64,000 nt of DNA from Hoplostethus atlanticus. Taxonomy: Eukaryota; Chordata; Actinopteri; Trachichthyiformes; Trachichthyidae. The position numbers and the translations under genes were made by a program. This document shows positions 52,739 through 64,000 of this stretch, one piece after another. Positions within the stretch are counted from its first letter, which is position 1. Each line of letters opens with the position of its first letter. The stretch covers positions 4,317,501 through 4,381,500 of the forward strand of contig JAXDDX010000002.1 of NCBI GenBank assembly GCA_034670405.1. Direction: 5' to 3'. A model generated the notes under the pieces. That model was not told where the DNA came from, made no database searches, and saw only the letters and a list, made by a program, of their open reading frames with translations.

Positions 52739-54858
52739 CTGGGCCAGAGTAAAGAACATGAAGATAAATAAACCAGTAAGACAGAAATAAGCCAAGAAAC
52801 AAAAGACAACATGAGGAAGTCAAATAAGGAATAAATGAAAAGGAGACAAACAAGTGATGGTTTACTCACGTGTCATGATTAACTTGATACTGGTTGATGA
52901 AGACACAGGTGTCCTTGGGAATAAAGTATCCATTCAAGATGATGTTTGTTGTGGTGCTACAGGGGAAGAGAAGAGAGGCTTTATTGGCAAGTAGATCCCA
53001 ATACACCACATCTTGTATTAGCAAAAATGAATGTACAGTAAACACATCTGGCATACAGGAAGGTAACTGTCTTACCAGTGAGGTATGGTGAAAGGGACGT
53101 AGGAAGCATGACGGAACACTTCATATATGAACGCCTCAGTGAAAGGCATTTTAGGCTTATCCGCAAATCTGGGCAGTCTGGCCGCGCCAATGTGGTCATC
53201 TAAATCAAAAACACACAAAGTCATGCAGAGTCGTACGCAAATAACCATCAAGGCTATAAGAGCTGACCGTAGGAAATTGCCGATCCATTTAAAAATCCAA
53301 AGGTCGGGGTTTGGCTATTTCTGTTTGATTGGGCAGGGCATCAGTCAGGAAAAAATTGGGCCAAGTTTGGCTGTGCTCAGCTCTGGTAGAAAGGGGTTGA
53401 AAGACCTGTTATCTAGCCAGAAGTCAAACTCAGCTGTGTCTTAGAAATTATTTAGTAAAAACATCAAAGTTGTATGATCTCAGCTTTTATGACCAATTAA
53501 AAGCTTTGCTACGATTTAATTCCCCAATGGGGCAGTAATTTGCGAAGACCACTGGGAACCAGTGAACAGAGGCTGCTCAACCTCATCGTCTAACTGAAGA
53601 AAGTATTTTTTCACCTGATGAAATCTCTACTCATAAATACTGTGAATGTCATTTGTGAGCCCCAATCGTGAGTGTGCAGGGAGAAAACTGTGTGTTCGTG
53701 GCCTTGCGTGTTACTTGCCTTTGTGCCTGTCTGGAACAACTCTCTAACCTTCCTTTCTCTGCCTCTTCCTCCCTCCCTCTCTCATTCTGATTCATCCTGT
53801 CTCCTCTTACTGCCCCCCCCCCCCCCCCCTTTGAAAATGCAACGTGCCTCCGAACAGACAGCACCAGTTTTCTCAGCCCACTTCAAAAGTAGCTCTGCGT
53901 CAGCAAATTGGACTGATCTTTTGTGAGTTGTGGCTGGTGGATTCTGTCTATCCGGGAAGGGCACTAGGCTTGGGTATTGTTAGGTTTTTATTGATTCTGC
54001 CACTCATGAAGGTTACGGTTCCTTGACAATTCTTGTGTGGATAAATTTGTTACATAAATGTTCACCTCTTTGAATGGATATACTTTTAATAGATCAAATC
54101 AGGACTCAGTATGCTATTGATCTCTGTGTGTATGGAGTGTCTCAAATTTTATGTGAAGCATCCTCTTTTCATCTAGACTTTTTTACTGTAACTATAACGG
54201 ACCACACACTGTGGCGATTAGTGATGTGTTATTCAACGGGCGCTGGACAGGCTCTTGCTCCTTAGCATCTATTTGATTCTTTCTCATCGTTCGTCTACAA
54301 TAAAAGATTAAGTTGAGCACAAAGAAATGGGACGCGTGCAACAGCCTAAAAGACAAAGTGTCAAGCTCTCCTACGCGACACTGTAAACACAACTTCTGCC
54401 AGTCAGAACCCAACCCAAGAAAACCCCTCAAAATGCAGTGGTTGGTCATGCTAAACATTGACACTGACTGACATTTAAAGACGGTACCTATCTCCTGGTG
54501 TATTCTGTCCTGGATGTCAGGGAACTTGATGAGGTACAACAGGCTCCACTGTAAGCCGGCGATGATGGTGTCAAATCCTGATGGACAAAACACATTACAT
54601 CTTCACAGTGAATGGAGAATAATGACCTACGTTCATCAGCGTGATCGACGATATCATCATCGACCTGCAGCATGTGTCATCTATGACTGTAGAATGTGAA
54701 ATGTTACATATTTTCCAGTGTATCTAACCTGCTCCAAAGATATCGATGACCGTGTGAATGATCTGAGAGTTGGAGAGCCTGGACGTGTCCTTATCCTCTT
54801 CTCTGTTCTCACAAAGCGCTATCAGAGCATCTGTAATGTCCCGGATGCAGTTCTGGAA

Positions 54859-54913
<55 letters not shown>

Positions 54914-56829
54914 ATGTATCAACATGGCAGGAACATCAACTGCGTCAGTCAAAGGTGGTGTGTGTGATTATGCTGAAATAATCTTCAAAAATGTAAGACT
55001 AATAATTTGGAAAACATATTAATAAGCATCAAAACAGGTGCGTGTCTTCCAGTAGGTTGCTAATTCCTAATTACAGTGCGTGCGAACATTTTAGCCACTC
55101 TGGGCAAGAACAAAGGTCCTTCCCAGGGAACTTGTTTGTTAATTTTTTGGGCTACAACGGCACTCACAGCTACTAGTGTATGTGTGCAACGACAAATTAA
55201 ATAGTGGAGGGCAAATTAGTGGGACAGATCTACAGAAAACACTTACAGACACGCCATCCACAACATTAAACTGTCCTGGAAATATTCTGCCTTTATATCT
55301 GTGCTGTGCTCTATGCTCTATATTAGCTCACATGCACAATAACCCTGAGGTAATATTCATCATACCAGCGCACAATTAGTTGAAATTTAACAATGGATGG
55401 CACGGGCCTGATGTTTTGTCCCTCTCTCCCATACATCTATTGTTAACAAAGAGGAACAAATGTATGTGTTGAACAGGTAAATTACACATAAATTACACCC
55501 ATACTCCTTACATTTCCTTTTATTCTTCCACACCTCTTTTTAATTTCTTTACAGTTGTCTATCAATAGTCCAGTATTAATCCAAGCTACACAGGAAACAA
55601 AGAATTCAGTGTGATGGCACAGACTATTTGGACATTCAAAACAGGTAAAATAGCTAATTTATGGAACCACAACAAATAATGCCCTTCTCATTTGGCACAA
55701 CAACAGCCTCATTAAACTGTAATCTTAATCCTAATCCAGGAGTTCCTGCGTTACTGTTTGTTCCAATGTGTTTCCTCGTGTACGGTACGGTTTCCACGGT
55801 ATAAATCCTGTCTGTCGGCCTCCTTACCTTATCAAAGGTGTTGATGTGCTCCTCGATGCTCCGCTCCATGAAGCCGTTCATCCGGCGGATGTGCTGGACC
55901 ATCTTCCTCAGTGCTGGACTCGGAAAGTAACGGAACACAGGGAAGAAATCAGCCAGGTTCCCAGCAGCAAAGATCCTCAGGACCTCATTGTTGATGTGAA
56001 CGATAGTGAGGAACTCCTTGTCATTATAGTCATACCTTTTCCCAAAACAGAGGGCACAGACAACATTTGCCACTGAGGTTACCAGGGGCATCACCGGGTC
56101 TATACCCGCCACACCTTGACCTTTCTCATGCCTCATTTCCTCCTTAGCGGCCTGTTTCCGAATCACCTCCACCATCTCAGCTGCCTCGGTGCAGACATGT
56201 TCCTCCAACAGACAGGTGGCACCAGATCCCCTGGGCTCAGTCTGGGAAAAAGACCTGAGGGCATTCTTACATAGCTTCTTATGCAGCATCCAGGTGGGTC
56301 CGTACTTCTCACTGAAGGTCATACTGGTCCCGTTGGCTACGGCTGAAAAGGTGAAGAGGTCAGGTCGCCCGGCAAAAGCTTCACCCTGCCGGACCAAGGC
56401 CTGCCTGATGGTGGCGTACCCACTCAGGACAACAACAGTCAGAGAGCCAAGACGCATCTGGAATAAATGAATTAATTTATATTTAATCCTTTGCCCGTCC
56501 AAAACACCTCACATGAAAACAAAAACATTTAATTTTGGTACCTTGAAGACATCGCCATACTGGAGCCTCAACTGGGTTAGGGAGAGATGGATCTGGTCCC
56601 CCATCTGTAGTAGATTGCCGACAAGAGGCCATGGTGTGGGGCCAGGAGGAGGTGGGCATTTCATATGGTTCTGTTGGGAGTGGTGGTGGTGGTAGAGGGT
56701 TTTGTGGACCTTACGGCCCCTGAGGGCCACCAGGAGGAGGGTGAGAACACACAGAGCCACAGTGACGCCAGACAGGGATACAGAGGGGCTCTCCTTGATG
56801 GGCAGAATCCCAAACACCAGTCTCATCAT
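52456..56829 (-). CDS. cyp1d1: Cytochrome P450 1D1
   Basis: Seven coding exons on the minus strand: 56829-56542, 56457-55828, 54852-54729, 54577-54488, 53199-53076, 52956-52870, 52738-52456. They total 1626 nt, or 541 aa, all in phase. The N-terminus has a hydrophobic ER anchor ([17 protein letters not shown]) and the hinge [14 protein letters not shown]. The CYP1-type I-helix DIFGAGFDT lies near residues 343-351. The ExxR motif is EVFR at 404-407. The heme-binding loop [11 protein letters not shown] has its cysteine near residue 487. CYP1 enzymes are microsomal monooxygenases that oxidise aromatic compounds. I chose CYP1D1 over CYP1A/B/C from the sequence together with the ANXA1/ALDH1A neighbourhood, which matches human CYP1D1P on 9q21. 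The subfamily call is weaker than the CYP1 call. A second in-frame ATG follows directly (MM). Confidence 0.9.
53200..54487. other. cyp1d1: cyp1d1 intron 4
   Basis: Holds a poly-C run (53814-53829) and pyrimidine-rich sequence. No exon needed for phase. Confidence 0.75.
54853..55827. other. cyp1d1: cyp1d1 intron 2
   Basis: Contains a (CA)n array at 54860-54910, which reads as (GT)n right up to 'gattccag', the acceptor of exon 3 on the minus strand. The remainder is unremarkable. Confidence 0.8.
54860..54910. repeat. (CA)n microsatellite in a cyp1d1 polypyrimidine tract
   Basis: About 25 CA units directly upstream of the exon 3 acceptor, so on the coding strand (GT)n stands where a polypyrimidine tract is expected. 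Confidence 0.95.
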
Positions 56830-56854
56830 ACCAGATGCTGCAGTAGATGGACAG

Positions 56855-56973
<119 letters not shown>

Positions 56974-57148
56974 CAGGCTCTATAAAGAGGGAGAGGAAAA
57001 AGCGAAAAACTGGCAATGAACTCAAAACACTCAAAAACAAAATCTCAATATGTCTCAATCTGTGATAAATGATCACTGACACTGAAATTAAAATTTGAAA
57101 AAATATAATTTATATTTTCATTATCAAGAGGATAAATGAGTCGCAATA

Positions 57149-57149
<1 letters not shown>

Positions 57150-57185
<36 letters not shown>

Positions 57186-57186
57186 A
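57150..57186. repeat. (AAAG)n microsatellite
   Basis: About nine gaaa units. Confidence 0.95.
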
Positions 57187-57282
57187 AAGATAAAATCACA
57201 ATGTAGAAATTCTGTTAGGAAACTTACAATATCTTGACAGTATCTTCTCTAATTAGCCAGAGAACCAGACCAGACTACTCAC

Positions 57283-57520
57283 CGTGCATTGGTGGGCGAG
57301 GAGAAGTTAGTCGTGTGGTCCTTGTGAACTTGTGTGAGAGAAAAGCCCTCAGTCCGGGCGGGATGTCCCGTTCAGCAGAAGCCGGGCCCCCTGCAGAGGC
57401 AGCTGCTGCCCCCACACAATAGATGGATGCGCACATGACTAGAAAGTTGGCGCAGGGCGAAGGACGAGCTCCCCAGTAGTCAGTGACCGGATCGGCCCAT
57501 TTGAGCGGAGACCGGAACCG
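57283..57520 (-). promoter_or_regulatory. cyp1d1: cyp1d1 non-coding first exon and promoter (inferred)
   Basis: A strong donor (gtgagtagt) on the minus strand at 57282 and downwards would splice to the acceptor ctgcag 8 bp before the ATG, as in CYP1A genes, whose first exon is non-coding. The GC content rises between 57300 and 57500. I found no GCGTG or CACGC core of a dioxin-response element in 57283-57620. The transcription start is not defined. Confidence 0.45.
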
Positions 57521-59267
57521 TTCACAATGTGGTCACCTCCTCTCCGCTGGTTGTTTATGACTTCCCTCTCGAAATAGGCCACACACAAATTGCTTGGGAA
57601 AGGACGTTGTATCTATCAAATAAATAACACAATAACGCAATAAGATAACACAAAAATTGACATATATTTCAAAATGTGTTTAGAGATAGCCTATGTTTTG
57701 AAATATTTAAAATAATATAAACACATACAAAAAACACCTATACTTTGTCTATGTTTACAGATATGTTTCAACATATATATAAAATTGGCCCGAGCCCACA
57801 AAAATCTATTAGTAGCTACATTTAGATAGCGAAATATTTTTCAGAGTGAAAATACATTTTCTTCCTACAGTATGCCTGGTGACAACATACAGTATATCTG
57901 CAAGTGTATCCAAAATGTTTTGCCACTCTAAATATATTTTCGATGAATATTATGTATTTGTACAAATACATTCTGGGGCGTTTTTGCTTGTTTTGAGACA
58001 TATCTCTAAATATATCTTAAAATATACTGTATGTGAAATGTATTTTTTCGTATGGGAAGGAATATTACATCGGTTTATCGTTAGGGATGGCTGCCTATAA
58101 CATCAGTGAAGTGGCACTGCAAGGCGGCCAAAACAGTGAAAACAATCCTACACATTTACCACATAGGTTTCGATTTTACCTGTAGTCAATTACCGTGGCT
58201 TCTCATTGGTCCATCTGTGTCATGTCTACTGAGATCCTTGCGTAATTCGGGTTCTTTACTGAGTAATGTAATTTCTGTAATTTGTCACTAGGTGGCCCTC
58301 TAAGTCTTTTTTAGATTTGACCATTACATGTTGTGACCTACAGATTGAATTGAGGTCTACTGAGCTGGTCACTGTACTTTGTCAGTCAGTAGCCATAGTG
58401 AAAATATGCTCAGCTATCAGCTGTCACATTTAGAGGAGAAAATACATTGTCTGGGCGATTTGTAATCTCTAGCTATGTATAAGGTTTATCTGTCTACTCT
58501 GTACTGTAGATTACAGTGTTTTACGAGAGCAACATCATGTGGTTTTGGCTGTTGTGCTGCAGGTCTACCATCATAAGACCACAAGGTAGCCTATGATAAA
58601 TTGAAACATTCTTAAACTTGCTGGCTTCCCTTTCATTCACAATGTTCCGACTTGCTTTCATATTTCATTGTGTCTCATATTTACCTTGTGGCCTCTAATT
58701 TGATTATCTAATCACCCGATTTTTCTCCCTCTGCCTCTCTCTCCCTGTTCTCTATCCTTCCTCTCCATGCCCTCACTCCCTTTCCCGCCCTCTGACTTAT
58801 CTCTTCATCCCTCTTTCTCCTTTCTTTCACCCACCCCCTCATTGCACTCGTTTTTCAATTTCCCTCTCCACCTCTCTCCCTCTATCTCCCATTCCTTTCT
58901 CCACCTCACTCCCCTTGTTCTCCCTTCTCTCTCACTCTCCGTCGATTTAGTTCAGGCTCAACCGTGGGACACCCGGTGCTGTCAGGCCAAGCAACAGCTC
59001 CTTTGACCCGGTGGTCCGTGATCTCTCCAGGCCGAGGCGGTCCACCCGCATGGCCTTGTCATTAGTGCTGCCAGGGAGACGGAGCCAAGACACACACTGA
59101 TTCACTGGAGCCAGACTCGACGGTGAAGGGTCCATTACGAAGAGAATGTGTTGCTTACATTCAAGCCCGAGACACACACACACACACACACACAGCTCCA
59201 GACTCACCGGAGAACACCGCACACAGTTACGCAGATGGAGCGATAGATGCACATGCAGACAGGCAGA

Positions 59268-59460
59268 ATGGATGGATGGCTGGATGGATGGATGGACGGA
59301 TGGACGGACGGGCGGACGGCTGGACGGCTGGACGGATGGACGGACGGATGGACGGATGGACGGATAGATGGATGGATGGACTAATGGACGGACGGATGGA
59401 TGGATGGATGGACAGATGGACGGATGGATGGACAAATGGATGGATGGATGGATGGACAGA
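59268..59460. repeat. (GGAT/GGAC)n tetranucleotide array, 193 bp
   Basis: About 48 tetranucleotide units alternating ggat and ggac, with a few ggct/gata variants. The frame through it encodes Met-Asp-Gly-Arg/Trp repeats and is not a gene. Confidence 0.95.
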
Positions 59461-59970
59461 TATGTAATTTCACACCCCTCTGTTTCTTCAAGTCAGCTAT
59501 GACAAAATATAGACATTAGTATGGGAGGATGGTTTCCACAGTGCTTTACAACACTCCCCAGTGCAGTTCTGCTGTGCTTTTCATTGTTTAACGAGGGTTA
59601 ATTACAAAGGTTATGTTGTCCCAGGGGATAATTCTCAAAGGGATGTGTGTCCTTCCAGACAGCCTAGATCAAAATACAGGCGCACCAGACAAAGTTATGC
59701 GATCGCATTGTTCCAGGGAGACAGCGAAGCAACGGGGGCCCCTTATCAAAGCAAACATCTTCCCAATTATGTTTGCTGCCTCTTAGACGGGCCTATCCTC
59801 CGCAATGTAGATGTGCCAATTATTTTTCCTTTTTTAATTTCTATTCCAGTTAAAATGGGCGGGACTGATGAAGGGGGATAATACAAGAAGTAGCCATCCT
59901 ATCACTCACTTCCTGCCATTCATTTATATGGGAGGAAAGAGAAGTTAAACATCTCAAAACTGTATAAAAT

Positions 59971-60008
<38 letters not shown>
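59971..60008. repeat. (GATA)n microsatellite
   Basis: About nine gata units, 300 bp upstream of the aldh1a promoter. Confidence 0.95.
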
Positions 60009-60109
60009 GAGTGAGGGAAGTCAAACAGGAGGACATGTTGGGAGAGGAGCTTCATTTACAAATACATGTGAAAAATACATTTTGTTCAGCCAGCCCACTA
60101 ATGACACAC

Positions 60110-60330
60110 CGCGTTTCACGGTCCGAGAAACTGAGCGGTGCGCGCGCCTGCCTCGCGGGGCACGTGGGGTAACGGGGATTGGTTCCATCTGAACGGTGAT
60201 TAGCGCGTGCAGGGGCCCCTGGAGGCGCGGGACCCTCGACTGTTGCGACGGTTACGTGATTCCCCTGCATCCCATTTGAAGCAGCGGGGCTCTGCAGGGC
60301 TGGGTGAAGGTATATAAGTAGGTCGGTGGG
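60110..60330 (+). promoter_or_regulatory. aldh1a core promoter
   Basis: A CpG-rich stretch (gcgcgcgcc near 60140) carries an inverted CCAAT box (attgg, 60178-60182) and a TATA box (tatataag, 60311-60318). The TATA box sets the start near 60340. It is the best-defined promoter in the window. Confidence 0.7.
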
Positions 60331-60339
60331 TCGCTGGTC

Positions 60340-60445
60340 CGACTCCGGTTTAACTCCGTCAGACTGGAGGCAGAGGGACGTGACAAACCCGTGACCGGAG
60401 CGGAAACCCCTCAGACTGCACGCACTGCATCACTGTCTTGCACAG
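60340..60445 (+). other. aldh1a non-coding first exon (inferred)
   Basis: Runs from the TATA-predicted start to the donor CACAG|gtaaga. It contains no ATG that continues into the coding frame. The coding ATG follows in exon 2 (acceptor at 61634). Confidence 0.6.
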
Positions 60446-61001
60446 GTAAGACTTTTCTTTCTGAAGTAGTGATTTACTCCACATTATTTTACTTTTTATA
60501 GTGAGTCATGCTATGATGCCATCTGTTTATAGCCCGTATTTAATTTAGAAATAACAGTTTCAGTGGTTGCTCGCACCCTCATTGAGACTCAGCTCTCAAG
60601 ATATTTTCAAACTCACATTTTCAAACAAACTATTTTGACTTAAATATTAATTGCGTGTGATCTCAGACTATACTGGATCAATCTGAGATCATCTGGATAC
60701 AAATTAGAATTTCAGTTATTATAGTTAAAGGCATTTACATTGCATTTTTGAATAGTAGATAATAGATGACTTTAATAAAGTATTTAAATGGTTTAAATAT
60801 CAGTCAATTAAAATAAATTATTTATAGAATTTTTGAATCATAAATTGAGTTAGATGTCTTTAGTTGTGAATAAGGCAATCAAATTGTGAGCGCAGGTTTA
60901 TGAGATTTAGTGATTGGCTAACTTGTGAAATAAAAGGATCAAATAGGATCAAATACATACTATCCATACATAAATATCTAGTATAAAGTATTTATGTTAA
61001 G

Positions 61002-61042
<41 letters not shown>

Positions 61043-61634
61043 ATCAGGTGCAATACTCTTAGCATTCTCCTTTATTTGTGAAAGGCTTCCAGCCACCTTT
61101 GGCATAGTATTCATCCAGGTAGAATAGTATTGGAAACTATATCAGTATCACTAATTCTCAAATGTTGGGAAAAGTAAACAGAATGGGTGCTTGTTTTTGG
61201 CAAATGAAATCAAGCACACCTCCAGTAGTTTTATCCCAGGTCTGGTGTCCTGCTGTCCTCAGATCCTCTCTGTTCTAATGAGGTCAGTCCAGTCCAGAGC
61301 TCGGAGCCAGCCCGACTTTACGGTGCCAGTCGTAACCCTTGACCCCGTGGTGTTACTCTGCTGTCAATGCCAATGCCTCATTTGGCACGGTTTCGCTCTA
61401 TCCCAAAGCGATGGGATGGCATCTTATGCAAAGGGTTATGACAAAACATGAAAGGAGCTATTCTCTCTCAGTGATCCAGATTTTCACTTAATCAAGTGGT
61501 CAGACACGTATGCAGTGCAGTGTATGGGTAAACACACATGCAGTCGCACATGCACACGTTCTAACAAGTATGCATGCACAGGCACACACACGCGCATAAG
61601 TACACACACTGCTTTCTATTTCTGTCTTTTCCAG
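60446..61634. other. aldh1a intron 1
   Basis: 1.2 kb with a (GT)n run at 61001-61040. No exon seen. Confidence 0.75.
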
Positions 61635-61651
61635 AAGGAAAGCAGGTCAAC

Positions 61652-63162
61652 ATGAGCTCCCAGCCCGACAATCAGAGGCTGTCTAGTAATGGTCACAGTC
61701 ACCAGGATCCAAACCAGACCCAGAACCACAGACCACAGCATGTAGACGGACCCGGGACACAGGCCCTGCCCAAGCCCATCCCTGACCTCCCCATCCAGTA
61801 TACTAAGGTAGGCTGAACACAGAACCAGTGAATTGATTGTGGAGCGACACAAAATCACAGAGTTCAAGTTTGCTTCAGGTTTCATTTGTCCGAGAGAGCA
61901 ATTCGCTTCTCGGCAAAAGATGTAAAAGATACAAGAGTCAACCGGGACTACCATAATGATACACAAGATCCAGAGCATTTATTAAAATGTGTTGATCAGT
62001 CGCTGTAGGCATGTTGTTTTTTTGCATCTCAGTTGTTAGCATGAGTCAAAACCCACAGCAAAAGGATCCCCTTAGGTGAGTGGCTCACTCTCCATGAGTA
62101 AGTCAGATTCTCATTCCTACTCTGGTTGTGAACACTCTGAAAAAAAGTGTAAGAAAACGCATCTTCTGTTACAGTTGACAGTTGTGGTTTCATCCTCTAC
62201 CTCTGTCCCGTAACCTGTATACAACAAAACATTCACTTAAAGTCTTCAATATGGCATTGGGTACCTGTGATGTTGCAATTTAGTATTTACGGTTTGTGAC
62301 CAAAGGAAAAATATGGCATGTCGGTTTGTAATTAGTAGCCTGTTTCAGAGAGGAGAATGGAAGTCTGGTTTTAACGACATGAAAGATAGTTCCCAGCAAC
62401 AGAGGAAGACAATAAAATATTTACTGGGGCCTTTATCAGTGAGGGTACTGTTGAAGGTAATTACCTGGATTTACTCTTTTAATCTACTTGCTTTACAACA
62501 TGCAGATGCATCTCATAAAAAATATCAGAGCAAGCAAAAGGACTCCCATTGAATATAAGGAGCCTGTTATTAATTTCATGAGAGCAGGAAAAGTTGATAC
62601 ATTGCATCATGTGTTGAGGACTGTCTTTGATCTACGTTTAGGGGTGTAATAAGAGAAGAATCGTAATCTTCTTGCTTCTGTATCATTCTTTTCTATCTCT
62701 CTGGTATTTCAGCTGTTCATCAACAACGAGTGGCACGAGTCAAGCGGCGGGAGAAAGATCCCCGTGCATAATCCCGCTACTGGGGAGTTACTGTGTGAAG
62801 TGGAGGAGGCCGGCGCCGTAAGTACACTGTACATCATCACTGAGAGATGTGGCTTTCACCTCCACGCTAGCAGCTGAGGAATTTGTATGTGTGGGCGACT
62901 GATCGTGTGCATTATGTAACGTGTGTGTACATATCGTGTGCGTTTTCAGATGTGTGTGTGCACGTGTATAATTTGTCTAAGTGACCGTCTCACCTCAAAC
63001 CTCTTGTAGGAGGATGTAGACAAGGCAGTGAGGAGCGCAAGAGCCGCCTTCCAGATAGGGTCAACATGGCGGTCCATGGACGCCTCGAACCGCGGCCACC
63101 TGCTCAACAGACTGGCCGACTTGGTGGAGAGAGATCAGCTGCTACTGGCGGTGAGGAATGCA

Positions 63163-63210
<48 letters not shown>

Positions 63211-63644
63211 ATAGAATGGCCTTAATTACTTTGTTTTTTCTATTTCTCTAGACACTAGAGGCTCTAGACTCTGGGAAGGTGTTTCTGATGGCATTCTTTG
63301 TAGATCTGATGGCCACAATCAAAACCTTGAGATATTATGGAGGTTGGGCAGACAAGATCCACGGCAAAACCATTCCCACAGGTGAGTGTTTTACATTCAA
63401 GTCAGACTCTGATTCTAATTTTGGTTGAGCATGCTCTGATGCTGCACAATCTAGAAGAATTGTCAAAGTTATATCTTCTGTTACAGCTGACAATCCTGTG
63501 TTCATCCTCAACATGGAGCTGTAACTCATATGTTGTTGTATTCAGTATTCAAAAAGTATTTGTGCAAAACAATTATTTTCAGATGGAGAGTATTTCACTT
63601 ACACACGACATGAGCCCATTGGAGTGTGTGGCCAGATCATTCCC
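61652..63644 (+). CDS. aldh1a: Retinaldehyde dehydrogenase, ALDH1A family, 5' part
   Basis: Five coding exons: 61652-61807, 62713-62817, 63010-63150, 63252-63381, 63583-63644. They give 198 aa of an expected roughly 520, and the gene continues beyond 64000. The sequence [37 protein letters not shown] and [17 protein letters not shown] identifies the NAD-binding half of ALDH1A enzymes, which oxidise retinaldehyde to retinoic acid in the cytosol. The catalytic Glu and Cys lie in later exons outside the window. FQIGS, IKTLRY and FTYTRHEP are most like ALDH1A1. GQIIP argues against ALDH1A3, which has GAITP. The N-terminal extension before YTKLF is 52 aa and rich in Gln, Asn, His and Pro, longer than in human ALDH1A1 (about 22). 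The final paralogue call needs the rest of the gene. Confidence 0.92.
63165..63208. repeat. (CA)n microsatellite in aldh1a intron
   Basis: Occupies nearly half of the 101-bp intron 63151-63251 and starts about 15 bp after the splice donor. Confidence 0.95.
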
Positions 63645-64000
63645 GTGAGTAGAAACAAAGATTGGATGCATTTACACACACTGACAGTCTGACATTAACC
63701 TGATCAAGGCAATGCTCTGACTATAGCAACTGTCACCTCACTCTGATTATCTTAGTTTATAAAGTTCATAACCCAGTCAACTAACTTGACACACAACACA
63801 CTGAATTATACTCAGTTTTTGGCCTAATACATTAGTGTGATTTCATTCAGTCTTTCAATGTTGTCAAAAACGTCACAGAGAAAGTTGACACAGAAAGGTT
63901 GCACGCCATGTGAGAACATCAACTGTCAAATAAATGCAAGCACACTCCCCGATTTAGAGGTGAAGTCATGTTAATTCAAACCATGTTAACGCTTTAATCA
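63645..64000. other. Start of the next aldh1a intron, window edge
   Basis: Follows the donor gtgagt at 63645. No acceptor or exon is seen before the end of the window. Confidence 0.8.

Larger units (their letters stand above)
57620..60100. other. Divergent intergenic spacer between cyp1d1 and aldh1a
   Basis: AT-rich to about 58700, pyrimidine-rich at 58720-58950, then the GGAT/GGAC array (59268-59460) and a GATA array (59971-60008). No exon recognised. Confidence 0.65.

Noticed and set aside
59123-59467. 114-codon frame rich in Met-Asp-Gly-Trp
   Set aside because: Product of the GGAT/GGAC array, with no flanking splice or start context.

Overview
The window is vertebrate nuclear DNA, most likely from a teleost fish. 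It has multi-exon genes with consensus GT-AG introns and very dense (CA)n, (GA)n, (GATA)n and poly-G microsatellites. It also holds Tc1-type and hAT-type DNA transposon relics, a tRNA-derived SINE, and the short fish repeat tail ending in 'cgtctgctaaatgact'. Nothing looks prokaryotic. Long open frames inside simple repeats are artefacts.

I assembled five genes exon by exon, checking phase at every junction. (1) mfsd3, minus strand, 26443 to 9411, five coding exons, 421 aa, a complete 12-helix major facilitator protein. (2) anxa1, minus strand, 32486 to 28574, eleven coding exons, 337 aa, with a TATA promoter near 33250. (3) A C-terminal-motor kinesin of the KCBP / kinesin-C type, plus strand, about 36544 to 49085, 21 exons and about 945 aa recovered, 5' end unresolved, with one +1 frameshift in the first motor exon. 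(4) cyp1d1, minus strand, 56829 to 52456, seven coding exons, 541 aa, a CYP1-family P450. (5) The 5' part of an aldh1a retinaldehyde dehydrogenase, plus strand, TATA at 60311, five coding exons to 63644, running off the right edge.

Layout: 1-7889 is gene-poor intergenic DNA. 7890-26443 is mfsd3 with large, repeat-rich introns. 26444-28130 is a transposon graveyard (BED-finger hAT remnant with a Tc1-type relic inside it). 28131-33260 is anxa1. 33260-36543 is intergenic, with a striking nested palindrome. 36544-49200 is the kinesin, whose introns carry a 650-bp long-TIR element and a 1243-bp hAT copy with intact 8-bp target duplications. 49201-52455 is intergenic between two genes that converge tail to tail. 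52456-57283 is cyp1d1. 57284-60310 is the divergent cyp1d1/aldh1a upstream region, and the rest is aldh1a.

The genes form no operon-like pathway, but ANXA1, CYP1D1 and ALDH1A neighbours match the conserved vertebrate block that in human lies on 9q21 (ALDH1A1, ANXA1 and the pseudogene CYP1D1P). An ALDH1A1-like gene here is notable because teleosts have been reported to lack aldh1a1. The kinesin is notable because this subfamily is best known from plants and sea urchin and is absent from mammals.
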